From: Magnaporthiopsis rhizophila
Lineage: Eukaryota > Ascomycota > Sordariomycetes > Magnaporthales > Magnaporthaceae
Reading direction: 5' to 3'
Assembly (NCBI GenBank): GCA_003049465.1
Contig: PYSS01000121.1
Location: 54,343 to 118,342 of the forward strand
DNA: 64,000 nt
In this document: positions 31,859-43,954 of the stretch, piece by piece
How the letters are laid out: each line of letters starts with the position of its first letter
How positions within the stretch are numbered: position 1 is the first letter of the stretch
Program-made: the position numbers and the translations under genes
Notes under the pieces: generated by a model
The model's input: the letters and a program-made list of their open reading frames with translations, nothing else
Databases searched by the model: none
Told to the model about the DNA's origin: nothing

Positions 31859-34113
31859 ATGCGCCAGTCGCTACTTCTGGCCACCTTGGGGCTGTCCGCC
31901 CTGGCCTCTGCGGCGACCCGGATGCGGACGTCAAACCCCAGCCCTCGACAGGAAGCTGGACAGCCGCGCGTTCTAAGATCGTCAGTCCGCCGCGTCAAGA
32001 CGCCTGAGAATCGCAGATCGCTGTCCCAGGCGCGCTACCTGCACGCAGCAGCCATGCATGCCCGCCAGGTCGACAACTCGTCGACAGTGTTGCCCGCCAA
32101 CGTTAGCAACACTCTCTACGGCTACGAGTACATCATGGACGTACAGGTCGGCACGCCGCTGCAGAACATCGGCCTTATCGTAGACACGGGCTCGGACGAG
32201 ACGTGGGTCAACCCAGAGTGCGACGCCTTCAGCCACCAAGCCATCTGCCTCACCGCCGGCCACTACAACGCCTCGGACTCGACCACGGCTCAGAACCTGT
32301 CGACCCCATTCTCCATTACCTACGGATCTGGATCTGTCGAGGGCTGGTACGTCAGTGACAGCTTTGCAATCGCAGGTAAGACGCTCCAGCACGGAGATGG
32401 CATCCATCCTTCAGCTCAGTCTTGTCGTCTAACCCCTGGACTCCAGGCAAACCCGCGTCGGCCGTCCAGTTTGGCATGGCCACGTACTCGTACAACCTTG
32501 ACGCTGGTATCCTAGGCTTGGGCTATGGCAGCGTGGTTCTCGACGAGCTCAAGGGCCAGGGCGTGGTGGAAACCAAGGACTTCAGCATCTCGTTGGGGGA
32601 CAGTGCTTCTGCCCAAGGTATATTCTCACCACCATTCTCTTTGCCATTCCATTCAACCGCCGCTGCTCTAACTCAGCCCACGATATCCAGGCCAGGCCGT
32701 TTTCGGCGGCGTCGATACTGCAAAGTTCTCGGGGCAGCTCCAAGCAATACCCATGATGGATACTCAGTCGTTTTTCATGCGAACCCTTCAGTTAGTGCCC
32801 GTACCGCCACTTTTCTCCCGCACCTGGAAGCCTTTTTGACTAACCCCGGCCACAGTTACCAGGTAAACCTCACATACGTGGGCGTGACAAGCAAGGGGTC
32901 ATGCGAGTCGACAGCGGCCACCGACACAAGCTTCTGGGGCGCGGCTATCGTCGACAGCGGGAGCACCATCAGCCACCTACCGTTCGACGCCGCCAACCGG
33001 ACGGCGGCCCTGATCCCTGGCGCTCGCTTCGACTCGTACCTCCAGCTCTGGAAGGTCAGCTGTCACTACGCCGACTCGGCAGACACGATAGACTTTGGCT
33101 TCGGGGACGTCGTCATCAACATCCCCGTCCGCGAGTTCATCTGGCGCAACGTGCCCGCGGGCGGCCAGTGCTTCCTCGGCATGGTCGGCGACGCCGACTC
33201 CATCGGCGTGTCGGTGCTGGGCGACAGCTTCCTGCGCGGCGTCATGGCCCTGTACCAGCCGGACGTCAGGCTGCTCCACCTGGCCTCTTTCTCCGACTGC
33301 GGCACCGACATAGTGCCGACGACGCAGGACGACATCACCGGCCTCGAGGGCAAGTGCAAGCAGCCCGAGTGGGACACATGCACGTCCCGCCCAGCCCCCG
33401 TGCCATTGACCGTCACGTCCGACGATTGGTCCACTCTCTCCTGGCTCACCTCGACACCCACTGACGAGCCCCCTCTGCCTTCCGAGACGGACGCCTTCTC
33501 AACAGTGCTGCCCCTTCCCGAGCCGCTCAGCGGTGCCAGTGCCAGTGCCAGTGCCACGTTTACCAGTACCAGCGACGAAGTCGTGCCCACCTGGTCGCCA
33601 GTCGAGCCATCGGTCGTGACTGAGCCGTTCCCTACCGACGCGCCTGTCGAGACCTGGAGCCCGGACTCGATCCTCACCGACGCAGACCCAGCAACGGCGG
33701 CCAGGGGGACAGAGACCTTGTCGTACGACGAACCAACCACGGCGGTTTACACCATCACCCCCGTTTCGGCAACCCCCAGCCCGTCGCCGGACTCGATCCT
33801 GACGGTCGACATAGGCTGCTACGAGACGAGCCTGTGCGTCCTGGCGCTCAGCACGGGCGACGCGGGGGCGGGCGTCACGGCCAACGAGGAGTGTCTGACG
33901 TACAGCACGTGCGACGGCAGGCGGGGTGGCACGCCCACGTCGACGGGTTGGGATGAAGACCCGACTGTGGGCGAGCCGGTGCCCACACTGAGCAAGCCGT
34001 ACGTCACGCCTGATGGCCCGTACCCGAAATGCACAGGTGTGGTCTACGTCACGGTGATGACGACCGTCGGGGACCTGGTGTTTGGAGGTGGGAGCGTCTG
34101 TACTGGTCGATAG
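31859..34113 (+). CDS. Secreted A1 aspartic protease with Ser/Thr-rich stalk and Cys tail
   Basis: Four exons (31859-32375, 32447-32617, 32691-32790, 32856-34113) give 681 aa, with all phases consistent. It has a signal peptide (about 1-19), a basic propeptide, and a pepsin/yapsin-type domain. The catalytic residues are Asp109 (IVDTGSDETW) and Asp296 (IVDSGSTISH), with the flap glycine-tyrosine region ITYGSGSVEGWY. After the protease domain (about residue 430) comes a long Ser/Thr/Pro stalk and a C-terminal segment with several cysteines (GCYETSLC, EECLTYSTC, KCTG ... SVC). There is no hydrophobic GPI tail, so it is probably released or wall-bound through its stalk. Introns are confined to the protease half. 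Confidence 0.92.
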
Positions 34114-34401
34114 GATAGGAACGAGGCGGACGAGATTGATGGAAACGTTTTGCTCGTGTCGCCAGTTTCTCGAGTTAGGAAAGGAGTCTGCGGGTGATAA
34201 CAAAAAGAGCCAGCAGGTTCTACTACCCAAAACAAGAACGAAATAGAGTCAAAGAAAAGTTATCATTATCGCTCGGTCCTTGCCCATCTGCATATTTAAC
34301 CCGGAAAGAAAATCGGTCGTCTAGAGTACAAAGTGCAAATGCCCACCGGCTTAGTAGCGTGATATGTATATCGGGGTGGTGTCCGTTAACCAAGGCCACA
34401 G

Positions 34402-35964
34402 CTACTCGTCAGCATCAGGTAGATCCTCATCTTCATCTTCATCTCCGTCGCCCTCGCCTTCCCCACCGCTGTCATCCTCCTCCTCGCTCGATGACCCTTC
34501 ACCCTCACTTTCGCCGTCGCTTCCGGGATCGTAATCCTCCTCGTCCTCGTCCTCCTCGTCCTGCAGCCGCTGCTCGGCCTCCTTCTCGGCCCGCTCCAGC
34601 TCCGTCAGACCATCATCCTCGTCGGGCGCACCGTCGCCGCCTGCGCCGTCGCCCTTGTCCTCGCCGCCGCCCTCGCCCGTGCCGCCCTTCTTGGCGTTCT
34701 CGGCCAGCTCGCGCTTGGCCTTACGCTGCTCGGCCATGCTGCGGTCCTGCAGGCGGTGCTTGGCCACGTAGTTCTGGCTGATGCCGGCGTAGTCCTCCTG
34801 GTCCAGCATGGAGAACTCAAGCTCCTCGGTGGCACGGTCGGCGCCGTCGGCACCCGCACCCAGGTCTACCTCGACGACCATGTTGAAGGTGCGCTGCAGC
34901 ACGCTCGTGTAGCTGAGGGCGACGACGCGGTCGAGCGGCAGGAACAGCAGCGGCTTCTTGAAGCCCCACAGCACGCCCGTGGGCAGGAAGAAGAGGTAGC
35001 CGTCCTTGGAGCCGCGGAAGGCGCGCACGTGCACCGCCTTCTCGGCTGGGCGGTGCGACTGGCGCACGGCGCTGTGGAAGACTTTTGGGTCGGCGCACAC
35101 CAGCGGCACCGGCGACGTCGTGTCGGGCGACGGCGAGTGGTACTTGTGCGCGATACGCAGGAACTCGGCTACGGCCCAGTGGAACAGCGACGTGTGGCTG
35201 TCCGACACATTTTGCGCCTGGCCCGCGAGTCGGCCCGAGATGCTGCCGGTCTTGGGCGCCGTGGCGGGCACGGTGAAGACGAGGGGCTCGGGCGCCGGAG
35301 GGGTGGAGGAGGACGAGGAGGAGGAAGGCAGGTAGGAGCCACGGGGGAACAGAATGTAGTTCCATTGCTGCTGGGCCTTTTCGGGGACGGGGACGTAAAA
35401 GGCGTGCTCTGTAGATCATTGCGGGCAACTGTCAGAATCAGCTTCGTCTGGGAGAGGCCAGGGGCAGGACGGAAGAGCGCGCGTACCAATGTCGGCCCAG
35501 CGGTAGACGACACCGGCCACTGGACTCGTGTCAGCGTTTGTGCGGGCGTAGAGGTAGTTCTTGGTGAAGCACAGGTTCAGCTTCTTGCGCTGCGGCACCG
35601 AGACGGATATGTCCTTGACTTCAAGCTGGAGCTCCTCCTGCGCCGCGGCTTCGGCCAGAGCGGCCGCCGAGGCAGCAGCGTCGCCTGCGGTGCCTGCTGC
35701 ATTGGGCGTCTTGTGGTGGTCGGGGATAGGGACTGTCCCATTAGTGTGGCCGCCGCCGGTGCCGTTGACGCGGCGGCGCTTGGAGGCAGGCTCTTCCGAG
35801 TCTGCAGCATCGGACAGCCGTTCGAGGACGAAGTCGACGATGGTGTTGAACAGCGCGGCCGTCGTGGGGGTGTCTGCGGCGGCCTGGATGCCCTCGACGA
35901 TGTCGGGCCGGGCCTGGAAGACGAGGGCCAACTTTTCGGCGTCGAGCTGATGTCGGCACGCCAT
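34402..35964 (-). CDS. RTT106: Histone chaperone Rtt106
   Basis: Exons 35964-35487 and 35408-34402 give 494 aa; the intron (donor GTACGC) joins WADI to EHAFYVPVPE. It has an N-terminal helical segment, a nuclear-type basic patch (SKRRRV), then tandem PH-like domains. Conserved blocks include KLNLCFTKNYLYA, QWNYILFPRG, VRAFRGSKDGYLFFLPTGVL and FMLDQEDYAGI (reads FSMLDQEDYAGI). It ends in a long acidic tail (about 390-494). Rtt106 deposits H3-H4 during replication-coupled nucleosome assembly, with preference for H3K56-acetylated histones in yeast. The acidic tail fits histone binding. The 3' end faces the protease gene, 288 bases away. Confidence 0.93.
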
Positions 35965-36437
35965 CGTGGGCGGCGGGCGGCTCTGTGACGAGTCTGCCAG
36001 GAAGCAGAGGTGACAGCGGCGGCAGCAGGCTTCGGATGAACCGCAAGGAGGTGTTGGCGATGGGTATTGTCGCGCTCAGGTTCAAGATCTTGAGCTTGTT
36101 GCGCCCAAATTCTGGACGACTTGACGCGTTGATTGGCTTTCCGCTACGGCGCCACAGGGCTTTGCTACCCCTGGCGGCGGCCCACCCATGTCGCCGCTAT
36201 GGCTTTTTACCCCAACCCTAGGTGGCTTCCGATTTTCCCCATTTTGGCCCTTTTCACCCTACCCGTCTTTACAACTGGCCTGCAGACGGCTTGATATGTA
36301 GAGACCCAAAGTGGATGTGTACAGTTTGCTCTCGTGATCGTGTGTGTGTGTGTGTCTATATATAAGCATTCGCCTCAGTCGTCTTTGGTCTTTATCGTGC
36401 GGTGTCTCGTCCACATTCAAGGAACTTGAAACTACCC
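35965..36437. other. Intergenic
   Basis: RTT106 promoter region and 3' flank of the argininosuccinate lyase gene. Includes a short GT-dinucleotide run (about 36340-36355). No gene seen. Confidence 0.5.
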
Positions 36438-37901
36438 TCACTCCAGCATGCCCCTCAGCACCTTGACCTGCTCGAGGACCGTCTCCTTGCTCGTGCCGCC
36501 CTTGGCCGTGCGCATCTCGACGCTGCGGTCGTAGTCAAACGACTCGGCAATGTCTGGCTCGAAGCGGGCATCGATCTCGCGCAGCTGCTCGTACGTGAGC
36601 TTGTCCATGGGTGTGTTGGTCTGCTCTGACAGCGCGACGCAGCGGCCCGAAATGTGGTGCGTCTCGCGGAACGGCACGCCCTTACGCACCAGGTAGTCGG
36701 CCACGTCGGTCGCCAGCATGAAAGGGTCCAACGCCGCGCGCATGCGGTCGCCGCGCGCCTCGAGCGTCGCCAGCACGCCCTCGGCGATCTGGACGCTGTC
36801 GGACACGGTGCGCACGTGGTCCAGCATGGGCTCGATGCTCTCCTGCAGGTCCTTGTTGTAGGTGCTCGGCAGGCCCTTCTGCACCATCATGAAGCCGGCC
36901 ATGTGGCCAAACGCGCGGCCGCTCTTGCCGCGCAGCAGCTCCAGGCTGTCGGGGTTCTTCTTCTGCGGCATCAGGCTGCTGCCCGTCGAGTAGGCGTCGG
37001 CCAGGCGCACGAAGCCGAACTCGGCCGTCGAGTACACGATCAGGTCCTCGGCCCAGCGGCTGATGTGCTGCATGAACATGGCACCCCACTGCAGCGTCTC
37101 GGCCACAAAGTCGCGGTCGGCCACGGCGCCCATCGAATTCCACAGGAGGCCATCGAACCCGAGCTCCTTGGCCATCATGTCGCGGTCGATGCCGAAGGGG
37201 TTGCCGGCAAGGGCGCCGCAGCCGAGCGGCGAGCGGTTGACGCGCTTGATCACCTCGCGCAGACGCTCCAGGTCCGAGGCGAAGACGAGCCCGTACGAGA
37301 GCATCCAGTGGCTCCAGCGGATCGGCTGGGCGCGCTGCAGGTGCGTGTATCCAGGCATGACGAGGTCCAGCTCGCGCTCGGCCCGGGCAGCCGTCACGGT
37401 CAGGAAGCTGACGAGGTGCTGCTCGATCTTGCGCAGCTCGTCTCGCAGCCACATGCGCATGTCGGTCACCACCTGCTCGTTGCGCGACCGCCCCGTGTGC
37501 AGCTTGCCGGCCACGTCCTTGCCGATGATCTCGCCTAGCCGCCGCTCATTGGCCGTGTGGATGTCCTCGTCCGCCCCGGGCACGATCTTGAAGGTACCAG
37601 CCTCCCACTCCTTCTCCACCTCGCGCAGGCCCGCCTCGATTTTAGAGAACTCGTCTTGGCTGATGACTCCGGCTTTGCAGTTGGCGCGGGCGAAGGCTAT
37701 GCTGCCGAGGATGTCTTGGCGGTACATGTTCTTATCAAAGTAGATGCTCTCGTTGTAGGCCACCATGAGCGGGTCGAGGCCGCCTGCGCGTGAGGCATGT
37801 TAGCAAATGGAAGAGGCCGAGAAAGAGTCATCGCTCGCACCTGTAAAGCGGCCTCCCCAAAGCATGTTTGCCTTCTTCTCGTGGGATTGCTGCTCGGCCA
37901 T
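36438..37901 (-). CDS. ARG4: Argininosuccinate lyase
   Basis: Exons 37901-37841 and 37783-36438 give 468 aa, full family length. The first exon encodes MLWGGRFTG, and the intron splits that conserved block in phase 1. The enzyme cleaves argininosuccinate to arginine and fumarate, the last step of arginine synthesis. It carries the superfamily signature GSSLMPQKKNPDSLELLRGK (near residue 287), the catalytic-loop Ser, and HTGRSRNEQVVTDMR and GYTHLQRAQPIRWSHWML blocks. No mitochondrial signal, so cytosolic as expected. It shares a 341-bp promoter region with VFA1 in head-to-head orientation. Neurospora calls the orthologue arg-10. Confidence 0.97.
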
Positions 37902-38242
37902 GATCGCTGTCCGACGTCTGCTCTTCTCTTCCTTGTGCCTGCCTGGATCGGTTTCGATTTTATAGGAGGGGTGGCCTGTGTTGGCTTTTTTGGTGGAGAG
38001 GCCTGCTTGACTCAACCAACGTCACCACCAAACATAAAAATCCAACCTGTCAAGCCGCGCCATGCTATTGGCCAATTGACCGATGAGCGGGGTCGAGACC
38101 CCTGGCAATTGGTGGATCCAAAACCCCGCACTCTCGAGTGCCAGGCACAGCACAGATGAGGGCGGGGTGAATTGACCCAACACAAAGTCACACAACCCAT
38201 CAACCAGCAACCATCAACGACAGCGACCCTATCGCCAACGAC
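37902..38242. promoter_or_regulatory. Shared divergent promoter of ARG4 and VFA1
   Basis: 341 bases separate the two start codons. No TATA box is obvious. A shared regulatory region is inferred from the spacing only. A TGACTCA-like element occurs on the + strand as TTGACTCAACC (38007-38017), a possible CPC1/Gcn4-type site that would suit an arginine-synthesis gene. Confidence 0.45.
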
Positions 38243-38993
38243 ATGGCTTCCGCCGCTCCCTTTCCCAACGTCTACACGCGCCGTCTCGTGGCCGACGCGG
38301 CCGCCAAGGGCTGCGACATATGCTACAAGCCCAGCACCACCGTCCTCATCACGCCCGACAAGCTAGACTTTTTCTACGTGTGCCCCGTCCACCTTCAAGA
38401 CGCCAACTTTGCCAGCCCCGTCGTTGACCAGGCCGCGATTGACGCCAAGAAGAAGAAGGAGCTAGACGACGAGGTAGAGCGCGTAAAAAAGGAGTACGAG
38501 GAGAGGCAGAAAAGGAAGAAGGAGAAGGAGAAAGAGCAGGCAAAAGAAGGAGATAGCAAGAACGACGACAAGGACAAGGAGAAAAAAGAGGAGGATGGAA
38601 AAGACGATGGCAAAAAGGACAGCAAGAAGGAAGACCCACCGGCCAAGGTCCGCACGCCACAACCCTTCCTCTAGGTCATCCTCTCCCTGTGGCTCAGTGA
38701 ACTAACTCTCCCTTCTCCGCCGGCAGGACAATGCCAGCAAATCCGACGGTCCTGCGACGCCCGCAGCGGGTGAAGAGCCCCGAGTCTTTGCGCTGCGACC
38801 GTTAGTGCCCTCTTTCCCTCGCTGGTGCCATCCGCGCGTGTATGGCTAACCTCCTTCTCTGCCCTTGACTTGCAGGAGCTTCTACAACGCGCGAGTCGAC
38901 AAGAAGCGGCAGATCGAGACAAACAAGCGGAATCGGGAGCGCTTAATGGATCCCAACTTCTTCCCGGCCGTACCCAAGGGAAAGCCCGTGTGA
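38243..38993 (+). CDS. VFA1: VPS4-associated protein 1 (Vfa1)
   Basis: Exons 38243-38647, 38727-38800 and 38876-38993 give 198 aa. The first donor is weak (GTCCGC), but it is the only one that keeps frame. The N-terminus has the family block NVYTRRLVADAAAKGCDICY followed by FYVCPVHLQD, a CxxC...CxxH pattern likely to hold zinc. A long Lys/Glu/Asp coiled or disordered middle follows. The C-terminus SFYNARVDKKRQIETNKRNR and MDPNFFPAVPKGKPV closes the protein as in other fungi. In yeast, Vfa1 binds the Vps4 ATPase and stimulates it in ESCRT-III disassembly at endosomes. Confidence 0.92.
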
Positions 38994-40966
38994 CGGATGA
39001 CAGGCGCGGCGATTCCCATTGGCACACCGCCACTGCCCGCCAGCGACTACCAACCAGCCATGCTGTGGTTTTGTGTGACGTAACATGGGTGTGTCTCTTC
39101 CCAGCCTAGCGCCACATACCCTCTCCCTGATGCCGAGTCCGCCCTCCCTCGTCGACTCTTAAGTCTCGATTAGGGAAGGCCGTAGAAGCCCCTCCTTCGC
39201 CCGCTCGTCCCTATCCAGATTGCGGGGTGGTATGAGGTCTCAAAACTCGGCGAGGGAGGGGGTCGGACAAGAAAGGCATGGGTCCGGCGAGGTAGGCAGA
39301 GGTTGCCGTCTGATCTCGTGCATCTTCGGTTCGTGGACGAGCTCTCTTAGGGCCGCAGTGGCTAGGCCGCCGTCAACCGCGTGCGTCTAGTCGATTCGGG
39401 GCGTAACTGAGGGGTTGTACCCACCCCGCGGACGTGCCCAGCAAACGAGGCTCCCTCTCTGCTCTTGTTTTCCCCATGCAGCAAGATGCTGGTTTCCGGC
39501 GTCAGCAACGCTGATGCCAAGCGAGCAGGTCTCGTGAACGGCCGGTCCTGCACGTCCGTCGGGCTGCCGCTCTCGGGCACAGCTATTACGGATCGGCGGC
39601 GCGGCACCTGGTCTCGTCGGCCACGGCATGCCAACCACGTCTCACGGGCGCAGTCGCAACAGATTAAGTGTCTTATAATACCCTACTTTGGAATGTCGCA
39701 CCCTGCGAGGTTCCATCCACAGCTACTGGTCTAGGTCAATTTACCTCCAATGCCCTGCATCACCGCCAGGATCCGTCTCACCACGACCACTGCCGACCTT
39801 GTTGCCCGAGTGTGCTCGGCGGCCGGGCAGTCTGTCCGTTGCCTGCCTTACAGGGCAATCCGGTGGGACGGGACAGGGATGTATTTCCTGGCTCTGCAGC
39901 CTTGTGTGCAGCAGCGCCAGACGCCAGAGCCAGCCGCGCCGCGCTAGGGCTGGTGATCACTGATCGGCCCTGGTAGTCACAACCCTTGGGCGGAGAAAGG
40001 TCAGCCTGCAGCCTATGCATGGGCCTTTTGGGCCAACGTCCGAGGTGCATCTCTTGGCGGCCATGTGCCTCTCCGCCCAAGACCTTGCCAGCTCGCGTCT
40101 GGCTTCGCTGCATGAGCCCACTCCCGGCCGGCTTTTCCTCTTTCGACCATCCAGGGCCGAGAGAAATTCTGTGCGATGCTCCTCTGCAATACCTGCAGCA
40201 GGCCAGTGCCGCAAACAGCCTAGTGCTTACTTCCTATCGGCCGACGTATACGTACGTATGTGCATGGCTCTCGCCCACTGATAGCCCTTTCGAGTAGCTG
40301 ACGGGCCCCACCCGTCCCGTGGCCGTCAGGCATCTACCAAAGCCTGTCGGGACAGCTTCGTTTCCGCACGGCCACTTGTGACTGTTTTTAACTGTGAGAA
40401 TATGATTCCCTGCCCGGAGAGCCTCACTTCCTGCGAACAGCAAGGGGCCCAGGTGCGTGGGGACTTAGCAGGGGTTCTGGCGGTATGTTCCGTCTGACGG
40501 CACAGTCGGTGGAGGGCACAGTGACAGGGTGACAGGATGCTTATTAGGTCTAGCGGACACTGTCCCAAAGACCCGCTCATCCCTCCAACGATGGCTGGGG
40601 GTGAGGGAAGGGGTGTGCAGGTATAACATGTGCATCCTTGGGCAACAGCCGAGATGGTGCGCACAGTGCCGTCTGCTGCTGCTGTTCCGGGCTTGGGCCC
40701 GATGTCTGCCAAGCATGCTGGCGTGCCGGCCTGTCTCGGCTCTACTGCTGCGCTGGTCTGCAGCCAGTGAGCGCTGCCGCCGCCGCCGCTTTTCGTCGTC
40801 CGCTTCCTTTCCGCGCCCAGACAGGCAACCAGTGGCACATGCCCACCGGCGGCGGCGGGCGGGGCGTCAGCTTGATCGAGGGTCAACAGGATCGATTGGC
40901 CAGGTGCCAGGCGGCTGAAGGGAAAACTGGGCATGGCCGCCAGTTTTTGCGTTTATTGGGGGCGGC

Positions 40967-41005
<39 letters not shown>

Positions 41006-41823
41006 NTTTTTTTTTTTTTTTTTTTTTTTTCCTTGGACCCTGCGACGATATCTCATCTCAGTCAGATCTCGCCACCACGAGGTGTTAAGTCTTTCCTGGC
41101 CCCGCCATTTCCCGTAGATCCAGAGGCCCCCAAGAAAGATTGACGATAATCCCGCATCCCGTGCCCCGATATAGAATATGCCCCGATATAGAAACGGCAC
41201 GTGTCGGTTTGGAAAGAAAAAGAGAAAGCAGACTGCCGTGCGGGCGGTCAAGAAAACTAGACAAGTGATGCAGGCTGGAGGCGCGAGCAGTCAGCATGGA
41301 TGAGGTCATGGCATGTATGGATCGTCGTAAACCCGCCAATCAGATCAGGTCGCTGGTGTGTAGATAGGTGGCCAATGTGGTTTTGCGATGTTGAGGCAAG
41401 AGCACGAACACGAAAGATATTCTGCCCCCAAGCAGCTGTACGTAGCCGACTGACTGAAATATGAACACGTCAAGATTTTCTGCATGCAGGCGATGTTGAT
41501 ACAGTGGGAACACACGGCCAGGCATGGAAGGTGTGCTTGGGCGGAAAGTCCCATCACGGCACTGTTTTTGCAGGATATGCCTCAGCATGTGTGAGGGCGT
41601 ATCAAAAAGCGCGGCTCGTAAAAAAAGCGGGAGACTAGTGCAGGGGCGCCTGGGGCCGACGATGCCGGAATGCTACCAAGGGGCGGCGATTGCTCGGTCA
41701 GCTTTCTACATCTTAATGCGGGCAGATAATGAGCACACATGGTCTCGAGACGGGCGGTGGACTGGTTTTCGGGCCCGAAAAAAAGGGAGCAGCAGTTTCT
41801 ACGAAAACAACGACGGGGTTACG
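38994..41823. other. Intergenic, 2.8 kb between convergent genes
   Basis: No credible gene: frames lack domains, and several read through poly-T. Holds the long T-tract with an undetermined base (see 40972-41030). Confidence 0.45.
40972..41030. repeat. Long poly-T tract with an ambiguous base
   Basis: About 59 bases, nearly all T, with G at 41005 and N at 41006. The N marks low-confidence assembly or sequencing across a homopolymer, so the true length is uncertain. Confidence 0.9.
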
Positions 41824-43009
41824 TCAAAGGTTCTCCTTGCGGAAAGACGGCGGCATGCGGATCCCGAGCGCTCCCCTGGGGTCCGGTGCTCTGCTTGACG
41901 CAGTGGCCGCCACCGCCACCGTCACCGTAACCTCGTCCACCTTGCTCCTCTGCAGCGAAAAGGCCGGACACACCCAGGCATCGCAGCTGCACTTGAAGCC
42001 CTGCCAGGCGTAGCGTCCGATGGAGGCGCCGCACTTTGGGCTGGGACAGACCAGCCGCCCTTCGAGCGCGCCCGCCTCCAGCACGGGCCGCATCCAGGAC
42101 AGCGGCTCGATGAAGACGTGGGGGCAGCGCGCGGCGGCGGCGGGCTGGCGCTGGGCGTGCGGGATGACGAAGCGGCCTGTCGTCAGCACGCGACGGCACT
42201 TTTTGCACCGCACCTCTGCTGCTGCCGCCGCCTGTGTTTCTGTTTTTGTGTCTGTTTCTGCGGCTGCTGTTTCTGTTTCTGCCGTCTCTTCCTCGTGCTC
42301 CTCGTCCTCGAACCGGATCCAGTCCGGAGCACGGCCGACGCGCGCGCTCTCCTCCACCTCGCGCTGGTACAGCCAGCGGCGGTAGGCCGGGTGGCGCGTC
42401 ACGGCGTCGTCGTCGCGTGCCGGCGCGCCCATGTACCACCACATCTCGAGCTGGCGCGCGAAGCCGTCGTTGGGCTCGGCGATGGGCCGCGTCGCGCGCA
42501 CCCATGCCAGCGCCGCGGCCACGGCGTCGTGGCCCGACACGTGCCGCTCGGCCGCGCCGCCGTTGAAGCGCCACGGGTGTTTCCACAGCAGGTAGGCCAG
42601 CGCCGCCGTGACGGAGCGCGACTTGCCCATTGCGCAGTGCACCAGCACGCCGCCGCTGGTGGTGGGCGCCGCTGCATCTTCTTCTTTTTCCGAGCCGGCA
42701 GGAGGAGGGTTCAGGCCGGCGTCGATGAAGCGCACGATGCGCGGGAAGTGCACGAGCAGGTCGGCATCTTCCTCGTCGTTGATGTCGATGCTCAGGTGTT
42801 TGAACTGGCCGCCGAGGTCGTGCGTCTTGTCGAGGTCGTAGTCGATGACGGACAGGATGTGCGTGATGGCGTGGTCGTGCAGCGTCTGGGCCTTGCGGAG
42901 AGCAAACACTCTGGCGGCTCGTTAGACAGGGCTGGACGCGACGAGGGCTGGCGGGGGCTTACCCGCTGATGTAGAGGTTCTCGTCGCCGTTGATGCGAGA
43001 GAGGGCCAT
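41824..43009 (-). CDS. YVH1: Dual-specificity protein phosphatase Yvh1
   Basis: Exons 43009-42963 and 42910-41824 give 377 aa; the intron (donor GTAAGC) lies after codon 15. It has an N-terminal DSP domain with NLYISGVFALRKA, ITHILSVIDY and the active-site loop HCAMGKSRS (Cys108, Arg114), with a two-residue-acidic general-acid region DINDEEDADLL. After an Ala/Thr/Glu-rich linker comes the Yvh1 zinc-binding domain: CKKCRRVL, CPHVFIEPLSWM, CPSPKCGASIGRYAWQGFKC. In yeast, Yvh1 releases Mrt4 from pre-60S ribosomes through this zinc domain, and it also affects growth and glycogen. An apparent poly-Ala/Glu insertion within the DSP domain (about 84-100) is a local peculiarity. Confidence 0.94.
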
Positions 43010-43954
43010 TGCTTTTTTTTTTTTTTCTCTTCAATCTGGTTTTCTAGATTTTCGCGCCTGCCTGCTGAAGTCGCCAACAAATCTTGGTTGGCGCAGTCGC
43101 TCCCAGCGCGGGGTACAGGCTGGGTCCACCGCGACTCCACATTTTGAAGCCAGCGCTTTTTATTGCAGGGACACCATCCATCCTCAGTCCCAGTCCCTAA
43201 AAAAGATTTCAGGACAGGTGATGGTCGCATGGCTTCACGCCACATCTCCCAACTAGTCTGCCGGTTGAATTGCATGGTGCGACTCTGTAATCAAACGCCG
43301 CCTTGCTGTCATTGCACCAAAAACGCCGCACGCCGCCGGCCTTGCATGGCGCCGTGGGAGCAGCATTTCCCAAAGCGGAAAGCCGCGATGCATCTTGCTG
43401 CCTGTCAGAGGTGTGTGGCCTTGCATGTCGCTGCCACGCCATCCTGTCAGGCCAGCCAAGGGCCATCAAATGCGAGCGGGCCTTGGTTCTTGGTGCGCTG
43501 GACACAGTCGGATCCATCCCTGTTTTACCCGAGGAATCCTTCCAGCACAACCCCTCCCCTCCCCGCCTGTTCGTCAGCCGTCATCGGCTTGCAAGTTCGA
43601 ATCCGAGGCTGGTGCCTGGAGAGTATGGATAGGCGGATAGGTAAATCGACAAATCGTGATGCATTATCCATATTGACATCCCCATCAAGGCCAGGCATGC
43701 ACCATGCGACGACTGAGCGCCTGTGTGTCTCGACCTTCCCCTGATCCCACAAACACCATGTAAGCTGCCTAGGCCTATGCAAATGCTGTAGATAGAAAGA
43801 CAGAGCATGCTCGCTTGCTTGCATCCCTGATCGCCCCAAATCAATGTATGTATGTATCCCATCAGTCGTAAGATCCTTTTTCTTTTCTTTTCTTTTTTTT
43901 TTTTTCTTTCTTTTTTTGCCAAATGTGCTTGCCTCCTGGGATATTATTCCTCCA
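43010..43954. other. Intergenic
   Basis: YVH1 promoter region (with T-runs at 43013-43026) and 3' flank of the C2H2 transcription factor (CTTTT tract 43878-43919). No gene seen; a tRNA-like T-loop near 43592 was rejected. Confidence 0.5.

Noticed and set aside
36654..37538. 294-codon frame antisense to argininosuccinate lyase
   Set aside because: Mirror of a strongly conserved enzyme; His/Arg/Val-rich with no independent support.
42118..42969. 283-codon frame antisense to YVH1
   Set aside because: Shadow of the phosphatase gene; Cys/Phe runs come from the Glu/Thr linker read backwards.
43580..43610. tRNA-like T-loop (GTTCGAATCC)
   Set aside because: No matching acceptor stem, anticodon arm or D-arm could be formed around it.
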